A stretch of DNA of 22,445 bases from an uncultured Hungatella sp. (GTDB lineage Bacteria > Bacillota > Clostridia > Lachnospirales > Lachnospiraceae), in NCBI GenBank assembly GCA_910577935.1, contig CAJTOT010000048.1, forward strand, positions 1 through 22,445. Direction: 5' to 3'. The notes below the pieces were generated by a model. That model was given only the letters and a program-made list of their open reading frames with translations. It had not been told where the DNA came from and ran no database searches. Numbering within the stretch: position 1 is the stretch's first letter; every line of letters starts with the position of its first letter. This document shows, one piece after another, positions 6,713 to 15,072 of the stretch. The translations under genes were made by a program, and so were the position numbers.

Positions 6713-7678
6713 TCATCTCCTTCTGTATCCCGTCTCAAAATCCACCACGTTCTTCATCTCGTCCACGCGGCCCTCCAGAAACTTCTCCAGATTCTCCCCT
6801 GCGATTCTGACGATCCTCTCAAGGGTCTCCTGCAGATGATACTGTCCCGATATGTGGGGCGTGATCACCATCCTGGGCGCATCCCACAGGGGATGGTCCG
6901 GGGGAAGAGGCTCCGGGTCTGTCACGTCCACGCCGCATCCGCCCAGATGGCCCTCTTTCAGAACCCGGCACAGGGCGTCGGTATCGATGGCCGTGCCTCT
7001 CCCCACGTTCAGAAGAAATGCTCCCGGCTTCATGAGGCGCAGGCGCCTCTCATCCATCATATGCCGTGTGGCAGATCCCCCCGGCAGCGACAGGGCCACG
7101 AAATCGGCTCTGGGAAGCAGCCGGTCCAGCTCCACTGCCGTGTACAGCTCGTCCACATACTCCGGCTTTTCCCCGGGAGTTCTCCGCACGCCCAGGATAT
7201 AGCTGCCCAGGGCTTTCATTTTTCTCGCGTACTCTCCGCCGATATCGCCCATTCCCACGGACAGGGTGACAGATCCGCAGACGGATATCACCCTCCCCTG
7301 GTCCTTCCACTGGTGGTTCATCTGATTCCGATAATACTGGTAGAAACGGTTCTGGAGCATGAAAGTCATGCCCACCATGTACTCGGAGATTGCCAGGCCG
7401 TAAGCCCCCGAGGCGTTGGTCAGAACCACTCCGGGCCTCAAAATCCCCGGAGCGCAGTAATTGTCCGAGCCGGCGGTATTCAGCTGTATCCACTGCAGCT
7501 CCCCGGCGTCTTTAAGCATCTGGGGCTTCACATTGCCGATGATTATCTCCGCCTGTCCCAGCTCTTCTTCTGTCACCCCGCCGGGAGAGGTGTAGGAGAA
7601 CCTGCATCCCGCCCCGGCCCTTTCAAGATATTCCTTATGCCTGTCTTCCACAGGTATCGTCACCAGTATATTCTTCAT
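6713..7678 (-). CDS. D-isomer-specific 2-hydroxyacid dehydrogenase (NAD-dependent)
   Basis: 321 aa, typical length. It interconverts a 2-keto acid and its D-2-hydroxy acid using NAD(P)H; substrate unknown. The Rossmann fold shows GMGDIG at 142-147. The catalytic set is present: Arg227 in NVGRGTAID, Glu256 in DPEPLPPDHPLW and His275 in ITPHISG. The substrate-loop region LQWIQLNTAGSDNY is also present. Start ATG 7678 overlaps the RpiB stop by four bases, so it is translationally coupled and last in the lactonase-aroC-rpiB operon. With an isomerase and a lactonase alongside, a role in a sugar-acid route is plausible. It should not be called phosphoglycerate dehydrogenase, since there is no C-terminal ACT domain. 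Confidence 0.92.
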   Translation of the reverse strand: MKNILVTIPVEDRHKEYLERAGAGCRFSYTSPGGVTEEELGQAEIIIGNVKPQMLKDAGELQWIQLNTAGSDNYCAPGILRPGVVLTNASGAYGLAISEYMVGMTFMLQNRFYQYYRNQMNHQWKDQGRVISVCGSVTLSVGMGDIGGEYARKMKALGSYILGVRRTPGEKPEYVDELYTAVELDRLLPRADFVALSLPGGSATRHMMDERRLRLMKPGAFLLNVGRGTAIDTDALCRVLKEGHLGGCGVDVTDPEPLPPDHPLWDAPRMVITPHISGQYHLQETLERIVRIAGENLEKFLEGRVDEMKNVVDFETGYRRR

Positions 7679-8115
7679 CGGTTCTCTATCTCCGCCAGCT
7701 GGTCTACTCTCCGCTGATGACGCCCGCCTTCATATTCGGCGTCAAGCCATGTGTCCGTGATCATCTTTGCCATCTCGATGCCGATAATTCTTGCCCCGAA
7801 GCACAGCACGTTGGAATCATTGTGCATCCTGGACCATTTGGCGGTGCAGGGCTCGCTGCACACACAGGCGCGGATTCCTTTTACCTTGCCGGCAGCCATG
7901 GAAATGCCTACCCCGGTGCCGCAGATGGCGATTCCCAGATCTGCCTCCCCCGAGGCCACGGCTCTTCCCACTTTCTCCCCGTACACCGGATAGTCACAGC
8001 TCTCCGATGTGCCCGTTCCCATATCAATCACTTCTATTCCCCGCTCCTCCAGATGCGCCTTTATGGCAAGCTTCATCTCTACGGCCGCATGGTCGTTGCC
8101 AATCGCAATCTTCAT
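7675..8115 (-). CDS. rpiB: RpiB/LacA/LacB-family sugar-phosphate isomerase
   Basis: 146 aa, full length. The family interconverts ribose 5-phosphate and ribulose 5-phosphate (RpiB), or related hexose phosphates (allose 6-P, galactose 6-P). The phosphate and ring-opening motifs are in place: GNDHAAVEMK (Asp8, His9), DYPVYGEKV, catalytic Cys65 in ICGTGVGISM and His98 in SRMHNDSNVLCFGAR. AGGAGG lies about nine bases before ATG 8115. It follows aroC by 50 bases and overlaps the dehydrogenase start. Which sugar phosphate is used cannot be read from the sequence; the partners suggest a catabolic branch rather than only the pentose phosphate pathway. Confidence 0.93.
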   Translation of the reverse strand: MKIAIGNDHAAVEMKLAIKAHLEERGIEVIDMGTGTSESCDYPVYGEKVGRAVASGEADLGIAICGTGVGISMAAGKVKGIRACVCSEPCTAKWSRMHNDSNVLCFGARIIGIEMAKMITDTWLDAEYEGGRHQRRVDQLAEIENR

Positions 8116-8165
8116 AAATACAGACCTCCTAATATACTGCCCCCGCCGTCCGGGTCATTCACTTC

Positions 8166-9269
8166 TCATCTGCGGAAAAATTCCTGTATCCTGTCCAGTC
8201 TCGAGCTCATGCTCACCAAAAGCATATCTGCCACGGTAAATGCCGTCATAGTCTCCAGAACCACCACGGCCCTGGGCACCACGATGGGGTCATGGCGGCC
8301 TTTGATCACCGTCTCCACCTCCTGGCCCTGTCGGTTCACCGTCCTCTGGACGCGGGAGATAGACGGGGTCGGCTTAAATGCCGCCCGCGCCACGATCCGG
8401 CCGCCGTCGCTGATTCCTCCCAGAATCCCCCCGGCGTGGTTGTCCGCCTTCGCCACCCTTCCGTCGGGTCCTTTTACGAAACTGTCATTGTTCAGGGAGC
8501 CGGAGCTTCTGGCCGCCCCGAAGCCGTCCCCGATCTCCACGCCCTTCACCGCCCCGATGGACATGACGGCGTGGGCAAGGCGGGCGTCCAGCTTCTCGAA
8601 AACCGGTTCTCCCACGCCTGCGGGCAGTCCGTCCACGACACACTCTGCCACGCCTCCGGACGAGTCTCCTTCCTCCATCAGCCGGTCCAGGTAGGCCCGA
8701 GCCTCCTCTGCCGCCCGGGCATCGGGCATGCACAGACTGTTGGCGAACCGCTCCTCCAGGTCAAACCTCCCCCGGTCTATCTCCACAGGGCCGATGGATG
8801 TGGTGTAGGCGGCCACCGTGACCCCAAGGTTCTCCAGAATCTTTGCCCCTATGGCACCGGCAGCCACTCTTCCCACAGTCTCCCTGCCGGAGGACCGGCC
8901 GCCCCCCCGGTAATCCCTGAATCCGTATTTCTCATCAAAGGTGTAGTCCGCGTGTCCCGGACGGTAAAGGTCCTTGATCCCGCTGTAATCGTGAGAGCGC
9001 TGGTCCGTGTTTTTCACCACCATAGATATAGGTGTCCCTGTGGTCTTTCCCTGGAAGATGCCTGACAGAATCTCCACCTGGTCGCCCTCCCGGCGTCTGG
9101 TGGCAAACCGGCTCTGCCCCGGTTTCCTCCGGTCAAGATACTTCTGGATATCTTCCTCCTCCAGAGGAAGCCCTGCCGGACAGCCATCGACGACGACTCC
9201 CAGCCCCTTTCCGTGGGACTCCCCCCAGGTGGTCATAGTAAGCAGCGTTCCCCATGCCGAGCCCGCCAT
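8166..9269 (-). CDS. aroC: Chorismate synthase
   Basis: 367 aa. It converts 5-enolpyruvylshikimate 3-phosphate to chorismate with reduced FMN, the last shikimate-pathway step, in the cytoplasm. Signatures seen: GESHGKGLG at 16-24, RRKPGQSR near 47-54, the FMN-binding RGGGRSSGRETVGRVAAGAI near 121-140, and late AVVVLETMTAFTVADMLL. Length and motif order are normal for the bacterial monofunctional enzyme. Its ATG directly abuts the lactonase stop codon with no gap, and the ribosome site AAGGTG lies inside the lactonase gene, so it is expressed only as part of this operon. No other aro gene is in the window. Confidence 0.97.
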   Translation of the reverse strand: MAGSAWGTLLTMTTWGESHGKGLGVVVDGCPAGLPLEEEDIQKYLDRRKPGQSRFATRRREGDQVEILSGIFQGKTTGTPISMVVKNTDQRSHDYSGIKDLYRPGHADYTFDEKYGFRDYRGGGRSSGRETVGRVAAGAIGAKILENLGVTVAAYTTSIGPVEIDRGRFDLEERFANSLCMPDARAAEEARAYLDRLMEEGDSSGGVAECVVDGLPAGVGEPVFEKLDARLAHAVMSIGAVKGVEIGDGFGAARSSGSLNNDSFVKGPDGRVAKADNHAGGILGGISDGGRIVARAAFKPTPSISRVQRTVNRQGQEVETVIKGRHDPIVVPRAVVVLETMTAFTVADMLLVSMSSRLDRIQEFFRR

Positions 9270-10319
9270 CTACCGCACCTTCACGATAGCGCAGCAGTTA
9301 GGCTCATCCAGCTTCATGGGCCTTCCCTTCATGATAATCAGCCCTTTCTCATAGTTGATGGTAAAAAATGTGATGCTTCCTGTCTCATGGTTGAAGGAAG
9401 CCAGGTGCTTATCATCCGGGAAGATGGCGATATCCTTTGGATAACTGCCGCTGACAGGCAGACAGCAGATGGACTCCAAAAGACCTGTCTCAGGGTCTCT
9501 CTTAAAGATATTCACCGTGTCCTCACCTGCGTTGCTGCAGAACAGATATTTTTCATCTGATGAAAAACGGATGGCACAGGCAGCCGTCAGCTGTTTTGCC
9601 GTGTTTCCCGCCGGAGTCGGAATAGTCTGGATCTTCTCGATCTTCGGAGCCCGCTTTCCCGTCTCATATGTGTACACGTCGATGACGTTCTTCACCTCAT
9701 ACATCAGGTAGATAAATTTTCCGTCGGCGCTGAAGATAAAATGCCTTGGCGCAGACTCCAAGTCGCATGGGATAGTGTCCACCAGCACCAGCTGTTCCCC
9801 GGTGAACCTGTAGATCTTAACCTGATCCACTCCCAGGTCGGCTACCATGACAAACTTTCTGTCAGGAGTCAGGCGGGTACAGCTGACATGAGGACGGAAG
9901 GTTCTCTCCGCCACGCTGCCCAGGCCCTTGTGATACACTCCCGTGACGATGCTCCCGATAGTCCCGTCAGGATTCAAATTCATAATCGTGGCCTTGCCGT
10001 CATGGTAGCCTGACACGAACAGGTACCTGCCCTCCGGCTCCACAGACAGCTGGCATCCTCTCATGCCCCTGATGTTGGCAGTATTCAGCCTGGTGATGCT
10101 GCCGTTCTCGTGAATGCGGAAGGAAACCACTCCCTCGTCCGAGATGGAGTACAAAGTCTTTCCATCCACAGAGGGCACCAGGTAGGAGGCATTGTCGATC
10201 TCCACCTCACAGCGCTCCTTAAAGCGCCCGTTCTCCACATCTACATCGTAAACAGCAATTCCTTTCGCGTTGCCCGTGTAGGAATAAGAACCTACATACG
10301 CCATATATACACCTTTCAT
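9270..10319 (-). CDS. Lactonase-family seven-bladed beta-propeller protein (6-phosphogluconolactonase-like)
   Basis: 349 aa. Repeated propeller strands are visible (GKTLYSISDEG, GRYLFVSGYHDG, DRKFVMVADLGVDQVKIYRF, GKFIYLMYEVKNVIDVYTY, EKYLFCSNAGEDTVNIF), with the family elements RPHVSCTRLTPD and DLGVD. Members such as YbhE/Pgl hydrolyse 6-phosphogluconolactone, while others act on different lactones, so the substrate is open. AGGAGG sits ten bases before ATG 10319; an internal ATG five codons later, preceded by AAGGTG, is an alternative. First gene of a minus-strand operon with aroC, rpiB and the dehydrogenase. A weak promoter candidate lies at 10365-10393, back to back with the pot operon promoter. 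Confidence 0.88.
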   Translation of the reverse strand: MKGVYMAYVGSYSYTGNAKGIAVYDVDVENGRFKERCEVEIDNASYLVPSVDGKTLYSISDEGVVSFRIHENGSITRLNTANIRGMRGCQLSVEPEGRYLFVSGYHDGKATIMNLNPDGTIGSIVTGVYHKGLGSVAERTFRPHVSCTRLTPDRKFVMVADLGVDQVKIYRFTGEQLVLVDTIPCDLESAPRHFIFSADGKFIYLMYEVKNVIDVYTYETGKRAPKIEKIQTIPTPAGNTAKQLTAACAIRFSSDEKYLFCSNAGEDTVNIFKRDPETGLLESICCLPVSGSYPKDIAIFPDDKHLASFNHETGSITFFTINYEKGLIIMKGRPMKLDEPNCCAIVKVR

Positions 10320-10364
10320 CTTAATCCATCCTCCTGGAAGTTCTGAGATTTTTAAGCTACGACT

Positions 10365-10393
10365 ATAATATCACACATTTCGCAAAAAATCTA
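10365..10393 (-). promoter_or_regulatory. Candidate promoter of the lactonase-aroC operon
   Basis: On the minus strand a -10 box TATTAT (10370-10365) lies 17 bases from TAGATT (10393-10388), a poor -35. It abuts the strong plus-strand promoter, so the -35 regions of the two divergent operons touch. Placement about 45 bases before the lactonase ATG is sensible, but the -35 match is weak. Confidence 0.4.
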
Positions 10394-10421
10394 TTGACAG
10401 CTATATATTTTTCTGTATAAT
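10394..10421 (+). promoter_or_regulatory. Sigma-A promoter of the regulator-potABCD operon
   Basis: Perfect consensus TTGACA (10394-10399) and TATAAT (10416-10421) with a 16-base spacer. Transcription would begin near 10428 and give a leader of about 165 bases before the regulator start, containing the repeats at 10435-10493. Confidence 0.88.
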
Positions 10422-10434
10422 GGAACTTGCGCTT

Positions 10435-10493
10435 TGTTTATTATTACTAAACTTTAAAGTTATGTTTATTATCAGTTAGTATTGGTAAACTTT
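10435..10493 (+). promoter_or_regulatory. Two tandem candidate operators just downstream of the pot promoter
   Basis: Two units share the same ends: each opens with TGTTTATTAT (10435 and 10463) and closes with TAAACTTT (10448-10455 and 10486-10493). Within each, GTTTA and TAAAC form an inverted repeat. AACTTTAAAGTT at 10450-10461 is also a perfect 12-bp palindrome overlapping the first unit. Position from about +7 to +65 suits a repressor roadblock, most simply by the XRE-cupin regulator encoded next. The pairing with that protein is inferred. Confidence 0.55.
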
Positions 10494-10592
10494 TTGTTCG
10501 GATTACCTAAGATTAAGCCGGAAAAAGCCGGTGTGTCCAGCCGTCTTTTCCCCGCCGCGGACCGGCCTCCCGCCGGTCAGGAAGGAGCAGCC

Positions 10593-11126
10593 ATGGATAT
10601 CGGTTTAAAACTGAAAGAGCTTCGCATCCTCAAGGGCCTCACCCAGGAGGAACTGGCAGACCGCTCGGAGTTATCCAAGGGATTCATATCCCAGCTGGAG
10701 CGGAACTTAACCTCCCCCTCCATAACCACCCTCATGGACATTCTCCAGTGTCTGGGCACCACCCTGGGCGAGTTCTTCAACGAATCGCCGGAGGAGCAGA
10801 TCGTCTTCGGCAAAGCCGACTATTTTGAAAAACTGGATTCTGAGTTGAAAAATGAAATCAAGTGGATCATCCCCAACGCCCAGAAAAACGTGATGGAGCC
10901 TATTATGCTGACCCTGGAGCCCGGCGGGGAAACCTACCCTGACAATCCCCATGAGGGGGAAGAATTCGGATACGTGCTCCAGGGGACCATCTCCATACAC
11001 CTTGGCAGCAAGATTTACCGGGCCAAAAAAGGAGAATCCTTCTATTTTGTCCCCGACAAGAAGCACTATCTCACCAGCAAATCCGGGGCCGTGATCCTCT
11101 GGGTCAGCTCCCCGCCAAGTTTTTAA
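10593..11126 (+). CDS. XRE-family regulator with C-terminal cupin domain (PuuR-like)
   Basis: 177 aa. An N-terminal helix-turn-helix (about residues 5-62: LKELRILKGLTQEELADRSE, LSKGFISQLERN, SPSITTLMDI) is joined to a cupin (about 105-175: MLTLEPGG, HEGEEFGYVLQGTI, GESFYFVPDKKHYLTS). This fusion is the usual form of regulators of polyamine uptake and breakdown, where the cupin senses the small molecule. I chose ATG 10593 because GAAGGAG lies five bases upstream and it gives the family's normal start; the reading frame is open further upstream, but that part crosses the leader. Nineteen bases separate it from potA, so it is the first gene of the pot operon and probably autoregulates through the repeats at 10435-10493. 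Confidence 0.92.
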   Translation: MDIGLKLKELRILKGLTQEELADRSELSKGFISQLERNLTSPSITTLMDILQCLGTTLGEFFNESPEEQIVFGKADYFEKLDSELKNEIKWIIPNAQKNVMEPIMLTLEPGGETYPDNPHEGEEFGYVLQGTISIHLGSKIYRAKKGESFYFVPDKKHYLTSKSGAVILWVSSPPSF

Positions 11127-11145
11127 TTCATCAGGAGGAAACTAT

Positions 11146-12219
11146 ATGGGAAGTCTCATTGATTTAGTCAACATCTCCAAAGGCTTTGACGGGACCATGG
11201 TACTGGACGATCTAAATCTTTCCGTAAAGGAGAACACCTTTGTCACCCTCTTAGGCCCCAGCGGCTGCGGCAAGACTACCACGCTGAGGATCATCGGCGG
11301 ATTTGAGCACGCCGACACCGGCAAAGTCATTTTCGACGGACAGGATATCTCCGGCCTGCCCCCCAACAAGCGTCAGCTGAACACCGTTTTTCAGAAATAC
11401 GCCCTGTTCACCCATATGAATATAGCGGAAAATATCGCTTTCGGGCTTAAGATAAAAAATAAGCCCAAAGCCTACATACAGGATAAGATCAAATATGCGT
11501 TAAAGCTGGTAAACTTAGACGGCTATGAGAACCGCAGCGTGGACTCCCTAAGCGGCGGCCAGCAGCAGCGGATCGCCATCGCCAGGGCCATCGTCAACGA
11601 GCCTCGGGTTCTTCTCCTGGACGAGCCGTTGGGCGCCCTGGACTTAAAACTGCGCCAGGACATGCAGTACGAGCTGATACGCTTAAAGAACGAGCTGGGC
11701 ATCACATTTATCTACGTGACCCACGACCAGGAGGAAGCCCTGACCATGTCCGACACCATCGTCGTCATGAACCAGGGATACATCCAGCAGATGGGTTCCC
11801 CGGAGCAGATCTACAATGAGCCGGAAAATGCCTTCGTGGCGGATTTTATCGGCGAGAGCAATATCGTCCACGGCACCATGATCCGGGACGAGCTGGTGGA
11901 GATCTTCGGAGCCAGGTTCGCCTGCGTGGACAAGGGCTTCGGCACCAACACCCCTGTGGACGTGGTAATCCGCCCGGAGGACATCGATCTGGTAAGCCCG
12001 GAGGAAGGGATCCTGACAGGAGTTTGCACCCACCTGATTTTCAAGGGCGTCCACTACGAGATGGAGGTCACCACCCCCGACGGCTTTGAGTGGCTCGTCC
12101 ACAGCACGGACATGTGCCCTGTGGGGAAAGAGGTGGGAATTCATGTAGACCCCTTTGACATTCAGATTATGAACAAACCTGCATCAGAGGACGAGGAGGC
12201 CGTGGGAGTCAATGAGTAA
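11146..12219 (+). CDS. potA: Spermidine/putrescine ABC transporter ATP-binding protein
   Basis: 357 aa. It hydrolyses ATP at the cytoplasmic face to drive polyamine import by PotBC with PotD. Motifs: Walker A GPSGCGKTT at 37-45, Q-loop in VFQKYALFTHM, signature LSGGQQQR at 135-142, Walker B VLLLDEP at 155-161, D-loop GALD, and switch His193 in YVTHDQEEALT. The C-terminal 120 residues form the TOBE-type regulatory domain (VVIRPEDIDLV). AGGAGG precedes the ATG by about eight bases. It overlaps potB by eight bases, so translation is coupled. The PotA assignment rests on the complete potABCD order; the ATPase alone would only say CUT1/PotA-like. Confidence 0.95.
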   Translation: MGSLIDLVNISKGFDGTMVLDDLNLSVKENTFVTLLGPSGCGKTTTLRIIGGFEHADTGKVIFDGQDISGLPPNKRQLNTVFQKYALFTHMNIAENIAFGLKIKNKPKAYIQDKIKYALKLVNLDGYENRSVDSLSGGQQQRIAIARAIVNEPRVLLLDEPLGALDLKLRQDMQYELIRLKNELGITFIYVTHDQEEALTMSDTIVVMNQGYIQQMGSPEQIYNEPENAFVADFIGESNIVHGTMIRDELVEIFGARFACVDKGFGTNTPVDVVIRPEDIDLVSPEEGILTGVCTHLIFKGVHYEMEVTTPDGFEWLVHSTDMCPVGKEVGIHVDPFDIQIMNKPASEDEEAVGVNE

Positions 12220-13024
12220 AAAATTATTGTCCGGTCCCTATCTGGTGTGGATGGCCGGCTTCATCGTTATTCCCCTGATCCTGATTTTGTACTACGGCCT
12301 CACCGACAAGACCGGCGCGTTCACCCTGGCCAACATAGTCTCCATCGCCACCGCCGAGCACTCCAAGGCTCTGTGGCTGTCCCTGGGACTCTCCTTTGTC
12401 AGCACCGTCATCTGTCTGGCACTGGCATATCCTCTGGCCATGATTCTGAGGAGACGCAACGTGGGAAAGGGCAGCTTCGTGGTCTTCATCTTTATCCTGC
12501 CCATGTGGATGAATTTTCTTCTCCGGACCCTGGCGTGGCAGACCCTTCTGGAGAGAAACGGGGTGATCAACGGCATTTTAACCGCCCTCCGCCTCCCCCC
12601 CCAGTCTCTTATAAACACACCGGGAGCCATTATCCTGGGCATGGTATATAATTTCCTGCCCTTTATGGTGCTCCCCATCTACAATGTGCTGTGCAAGATC
12701 GACGACAACACCATAAACGCCGCCCAGGACTTGGGGGCCAATTTCTGGCAGACTCTGACACGCATCTGGTTTCCCTTAAGCGTTCCCGGCGTCATCAGCG
12801 GCATCACCATGGTGTTCGTGCCGGCGCTGACCACCTTTGTCATCTCCAACCTCCTGGGAGGCAGCAAGATTCTTCTCATCGGCAACGTGATCGAGCAGGA
12901 ATTCACCAGGGGAAGTAACTGGCATCTGGGCTCCGGCCTGTCCCTGGTGCTGATGATATTTATCCTGGCCAGCATGGCGCTTATCGCCAAATATGACAAA
13001 AACGGGGAGGGCACCGCATTCTGA
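12212..13024 (+). CDS. potB: Spermidine/putrescine ABC transporter permease
   Basis: 270 aa with six predicted membrane helices, the first at about residues 11-28 (VWMAGFIVIPLILILYYG). The cytoplasmic EAA loop that contacts PotA appears as NAAQDLGANFWQTLTRIWFP (about 170-190). It starts inside the end of potA, with GGGAG four bases before the ATG, and its stop shares a base with the potC start (TGATG), so the three are tightly coupled. Confidence 0.94.
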   Translation: MSKKLLSGPYLVWMAGFIVIPLILILYYGLTDKTGAFTLANIVSIATAEHSKALWLSLGLSFVSTVICLALAYPLAMILRRRNVGKGSFVVFIFILPMWMNFLLRTLAWQTLLERNGVINGILTALRLPPQSLINTPGAIILGMVYNFLPFMVLPIYNVLCKIDDNTINAAQDLGANFWQTLTRIWFPLSVPGVISGITMVFVPALTTFVISNLLGGSKILLIGNVIEQEFTRGSNWHLGSGLSLVLMIFILASMALIAKYDKNGEGTAF

Positions 13025-13818
13025 TGAAAAAGACAAAAGCTACGATCAGGCAGGCAGTGGAAAATTTTTATCTGGTGTTCATTATGATTTTCCTCTACGC
13101 GCCTATTGCCACCCTGATGGTCCTCTCATTCAGCAATTCCAAATCCCGGACCCAGTGGGGCGGCTTCACCCTCCGGTGGTACGGGGAGATGTTCCAGAGC
13201 GCCACCATCATAAACGCCCTGGAGAACACGCTGGTCATCGCCTTCGCCTCGGCGGCCATCGCCACGGTCATCGGCACGGCAGCAGCCATCGCCATCAGCA
13301 GCATGAAGCCTGTGCCCAGAACCATTATCATGGGGATCACCAACATTCCCATGCTCAACGCAGATATCGTCACCGGTATCTCCCTGATGCTGGCTTTTAT
13401 CGCCTTCGGCATCTCCCTTGGTTTCAACACCATTTTGATTTCACATATCACGTTTAACATTCCTTACGTGATATTAAGCGTCATGCCCAAATTAAAACAG
13501 ACCAACAAAAGCGTCTACGAAGCTGCCATGGACTTAGGAGCCCCCCCTGTGTACGCGTTCTTCAGGGTGGTGTTCCCGGATATCCTGCCTGGGGTTCTGT
13601 CCGGCTTCCTGCTGGCCTTTACCATGTCCCTTGACGATTTTATCATCACCCATTTCACCAAGGGAGCGGGAATCAACACTCTTTCCACTTTGATTTACAG
13701 CGAAGTGCGCAGGGGAATCAAGCCGTCCATGTACGCCCTCTCCACCGTCATTTTTGTGGCGGTGCTGGCCCTGCTGGTCATCATCAACTTCGCGCCCCGC
13801 AAGAAGGGGGAGAAGTAG
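13024..13818 (+). CDS. potC: Spermidine/putrescine ABC transporter permease
   Basis: 264 aa, six predicted helices, second half of the membrane channel. The EAA loop is EAAMDLGAPPVYAFFRVVFP (about 166-186). Late YSEVRRGIKPSMYALST is typical of PotC/PotI. Start and potB stop overlap by one base. The protein ends in a basic tail (PRKKGEK) on the cytoplasmic side. A 128-base gap with a GC hairpin separates it from potD. Confidence 0.94.
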   Translation: MKKTKATIRQAVENFYLVFIMIFLYAPIATLMVLSFSNSKSRTQWGGFTLRWYGEMFQSATIINALENTLVIAFASAAIATVIGTAAAIAISSMKPVPRTIIMGITNIPMLNADIVTGISLMLAFIAFGISLGFNTILISHITFNIPYVILSVMPKLKQTNKSVYEAAMDLGAPPVYAFFRVVFPDILPGVLSGFLLAFTMSLDDFIITHFTKGAGINTLSTLIYSEVRRGIKPSMYALSTVIFVAVLALLVIINFAPRKKGEK

Positions 13819-13865
13819 GCCTGCCAGCTTGGGCCGCCTCGCTGCCCGTTTAGAACCGACATTCT

Positions 13866-13882
13866 CCCCGCCGGCAGCGGGG
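13866..13882 (+). other. GC hairpin between potC and potD
   Basis: CCCCGC (13866-13871) pairs perfectly with GCGGGG (13877-13882) around a five-base loop. No U-run follows, so it is not a full terminator. Hairpins at this position often protect the upstream mRNA or separate expression of the binding protein from the membrane genes; that role is inferred. Confidence 0.5.
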
Positions 13883-13946
13883 CGACCGAATTGTTACCGG
13901 AAAATAACTAATACAGCTATAGAATATTTACAGGAGGTTACGGACC

Positions 13947-15035
13947 ATGAAGAAAAAAATCTGGGCTCTGGCCCTGGGAGGCATTGTGGGAATTTCAGCA
14001 GTCCTGGGAGGATGCGGAGGAAAAAGCGGCTCCGCTGACGCCGGGGAAGTGTATGTGTACAACTGGGGGGAGTATATAGACGAAGAAGTCATCTCCATGT
14101 TTGAGAAGGAGACGGGAATCAAGGTAATTTATGACATGTTTGAGACTAACGAGGATATGTACCCGGTTATCGAGGCAGGCGGAAGAACTTATGACGTGGT
14201 GTGCCCTTCTGACTACATGATCCAGCGGATGGTGGAGAACAACATGCTGGCGGAGCTGAACTTTGACAATATCCCCAACGTGGACCAGATTGCCCCGGAG
14301 TACATGGAGCGCTCCAAAAGCTTTGACCCGGAAAACAAATTTTCCGTCCCCTACTGCTGGGGCACTGTGGGCATCCTGTACAACACCAGCATGGTAGCGC
14401 CTGAGGATGTGCCTGTCCGTTGGTCCGATCTGTGGGACGAGAAATTCCGCGGAGAGATCCTTATGCAGGACAGCGTCCGGGACGCCTTTATGGTGGCTTT
14501 AAAATCTCTGGGCTATTCCATGAATTCCGACAGCCGGGGGGAGCTTGAGGAGGCGCGGGACCTCCTGATTCAGCAGAAGCCTCTTGTCCAGGCCTACGTC
14601 ATCGACCAGGTACGTGACAAGATGATCGGCGGAGAGGCTGCACTGGGAGTCATCTACTCAGGGGAAATGCTCTACATACAGGAAGAGGTGGCGGCCCAGG
14701 GCCTGGACTATAACCTGGAATACGTGATTCCCGAGGAGGGCACGAATGTATGGATCGACTCCTGGGTGATTCCGGCAAACGCCAAGAATAAGGAGAATGC
14801 CGAGGCGTGGATCAACTTCATGTGCCGCCCGGAGATCGCCAAGATGAATTTCGAGTACATCACTTATCCCACCCCCAACCAGGGCGCCTTCGAGCTTCTG
14901 GATGAGGAGCTTCAGAACAACAAAGCGGTTTTTCCCGACTTGGATTCTCTTGACAACTGCGAAGTATTCAAGTATCTTGGAGATGAAGTGGACACTATCT
15001 ACAATGACCTGTGGAAAGAAGTAAAATCTAACTAA
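13947..15035 (+). CDS. potD: Spermidine/putrescine-binding lipoprotein
   Basis: 362 aa. Signal peptide with lipobox LGGC; Cys23 is the lipidation site, so it is tethered to the outer face of the membrane and feeds polyamines to PotBC. The mature part starts with a short Gly/Ser linker, then VYVYNWGEYIDEEVISMFEKE, the standard PotD opening. Further family landmarks are YDVVCPSDYMIQRMVENNM, SVPYCWGTVGILYNTSMV, and NVWIDSWVIPANAKNKENAE. Acidic and aromatic residues that bind the amines lie in these segments. AGGAGG precedes the ATG by about nine bases. Last gene of the transporter; the two following genes are close enough to share the transcript. Confidence 0.95.
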   Translation: MKKKIWALALGGIVGISAVLGGCGGKSGSADAGEVYVYNWGEYIDEEVISMFEKETGIKVIYDMFETNEDMYPVIEAGGRTYDVVCPSDYMIQRMVENNMLAELNFDNIPNVDQIAPEYMERSKSFDPENKFSVPYCWGTVGILYNTSMVAPEDVPVRWSDLWDEKFRGEILMQDSVRDAFMVALKSLGYSMNSDSRGELEEARDLLIQQKPLVQAYVIDQVRDKMIGGEAALGVIYSGEMLYIQEEVAAQGLDYNLEYVIPEEGTNVWIDSWVIPANAKNKENAEAWINFMCRPEIAKMNFEYITYPTPNQGAFELLDEELQNNKAVFPDLDSLDNCEVFKYLGDEVDTIYNDLWKEVKSN

Positions 15036-15072
15036 GCGGCCGTCTCCGGTCGTCAGAAGAAAGGGGTTTCTA

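Noticed and set aside
6836..7717. 293-codon plus-strand reading frame opposite the dehydrogenase
   Set aside because: Antisense to a gene with intact catalytic residues; no start signal.
7717..8694. 325-codon plus-strand reading frame opposite rpiB and aroC
   Set aside because: Antisense to two well-recognised enzymes; Pro/Ser/Arg-rich composition typical of shadows in GC-rich genes.
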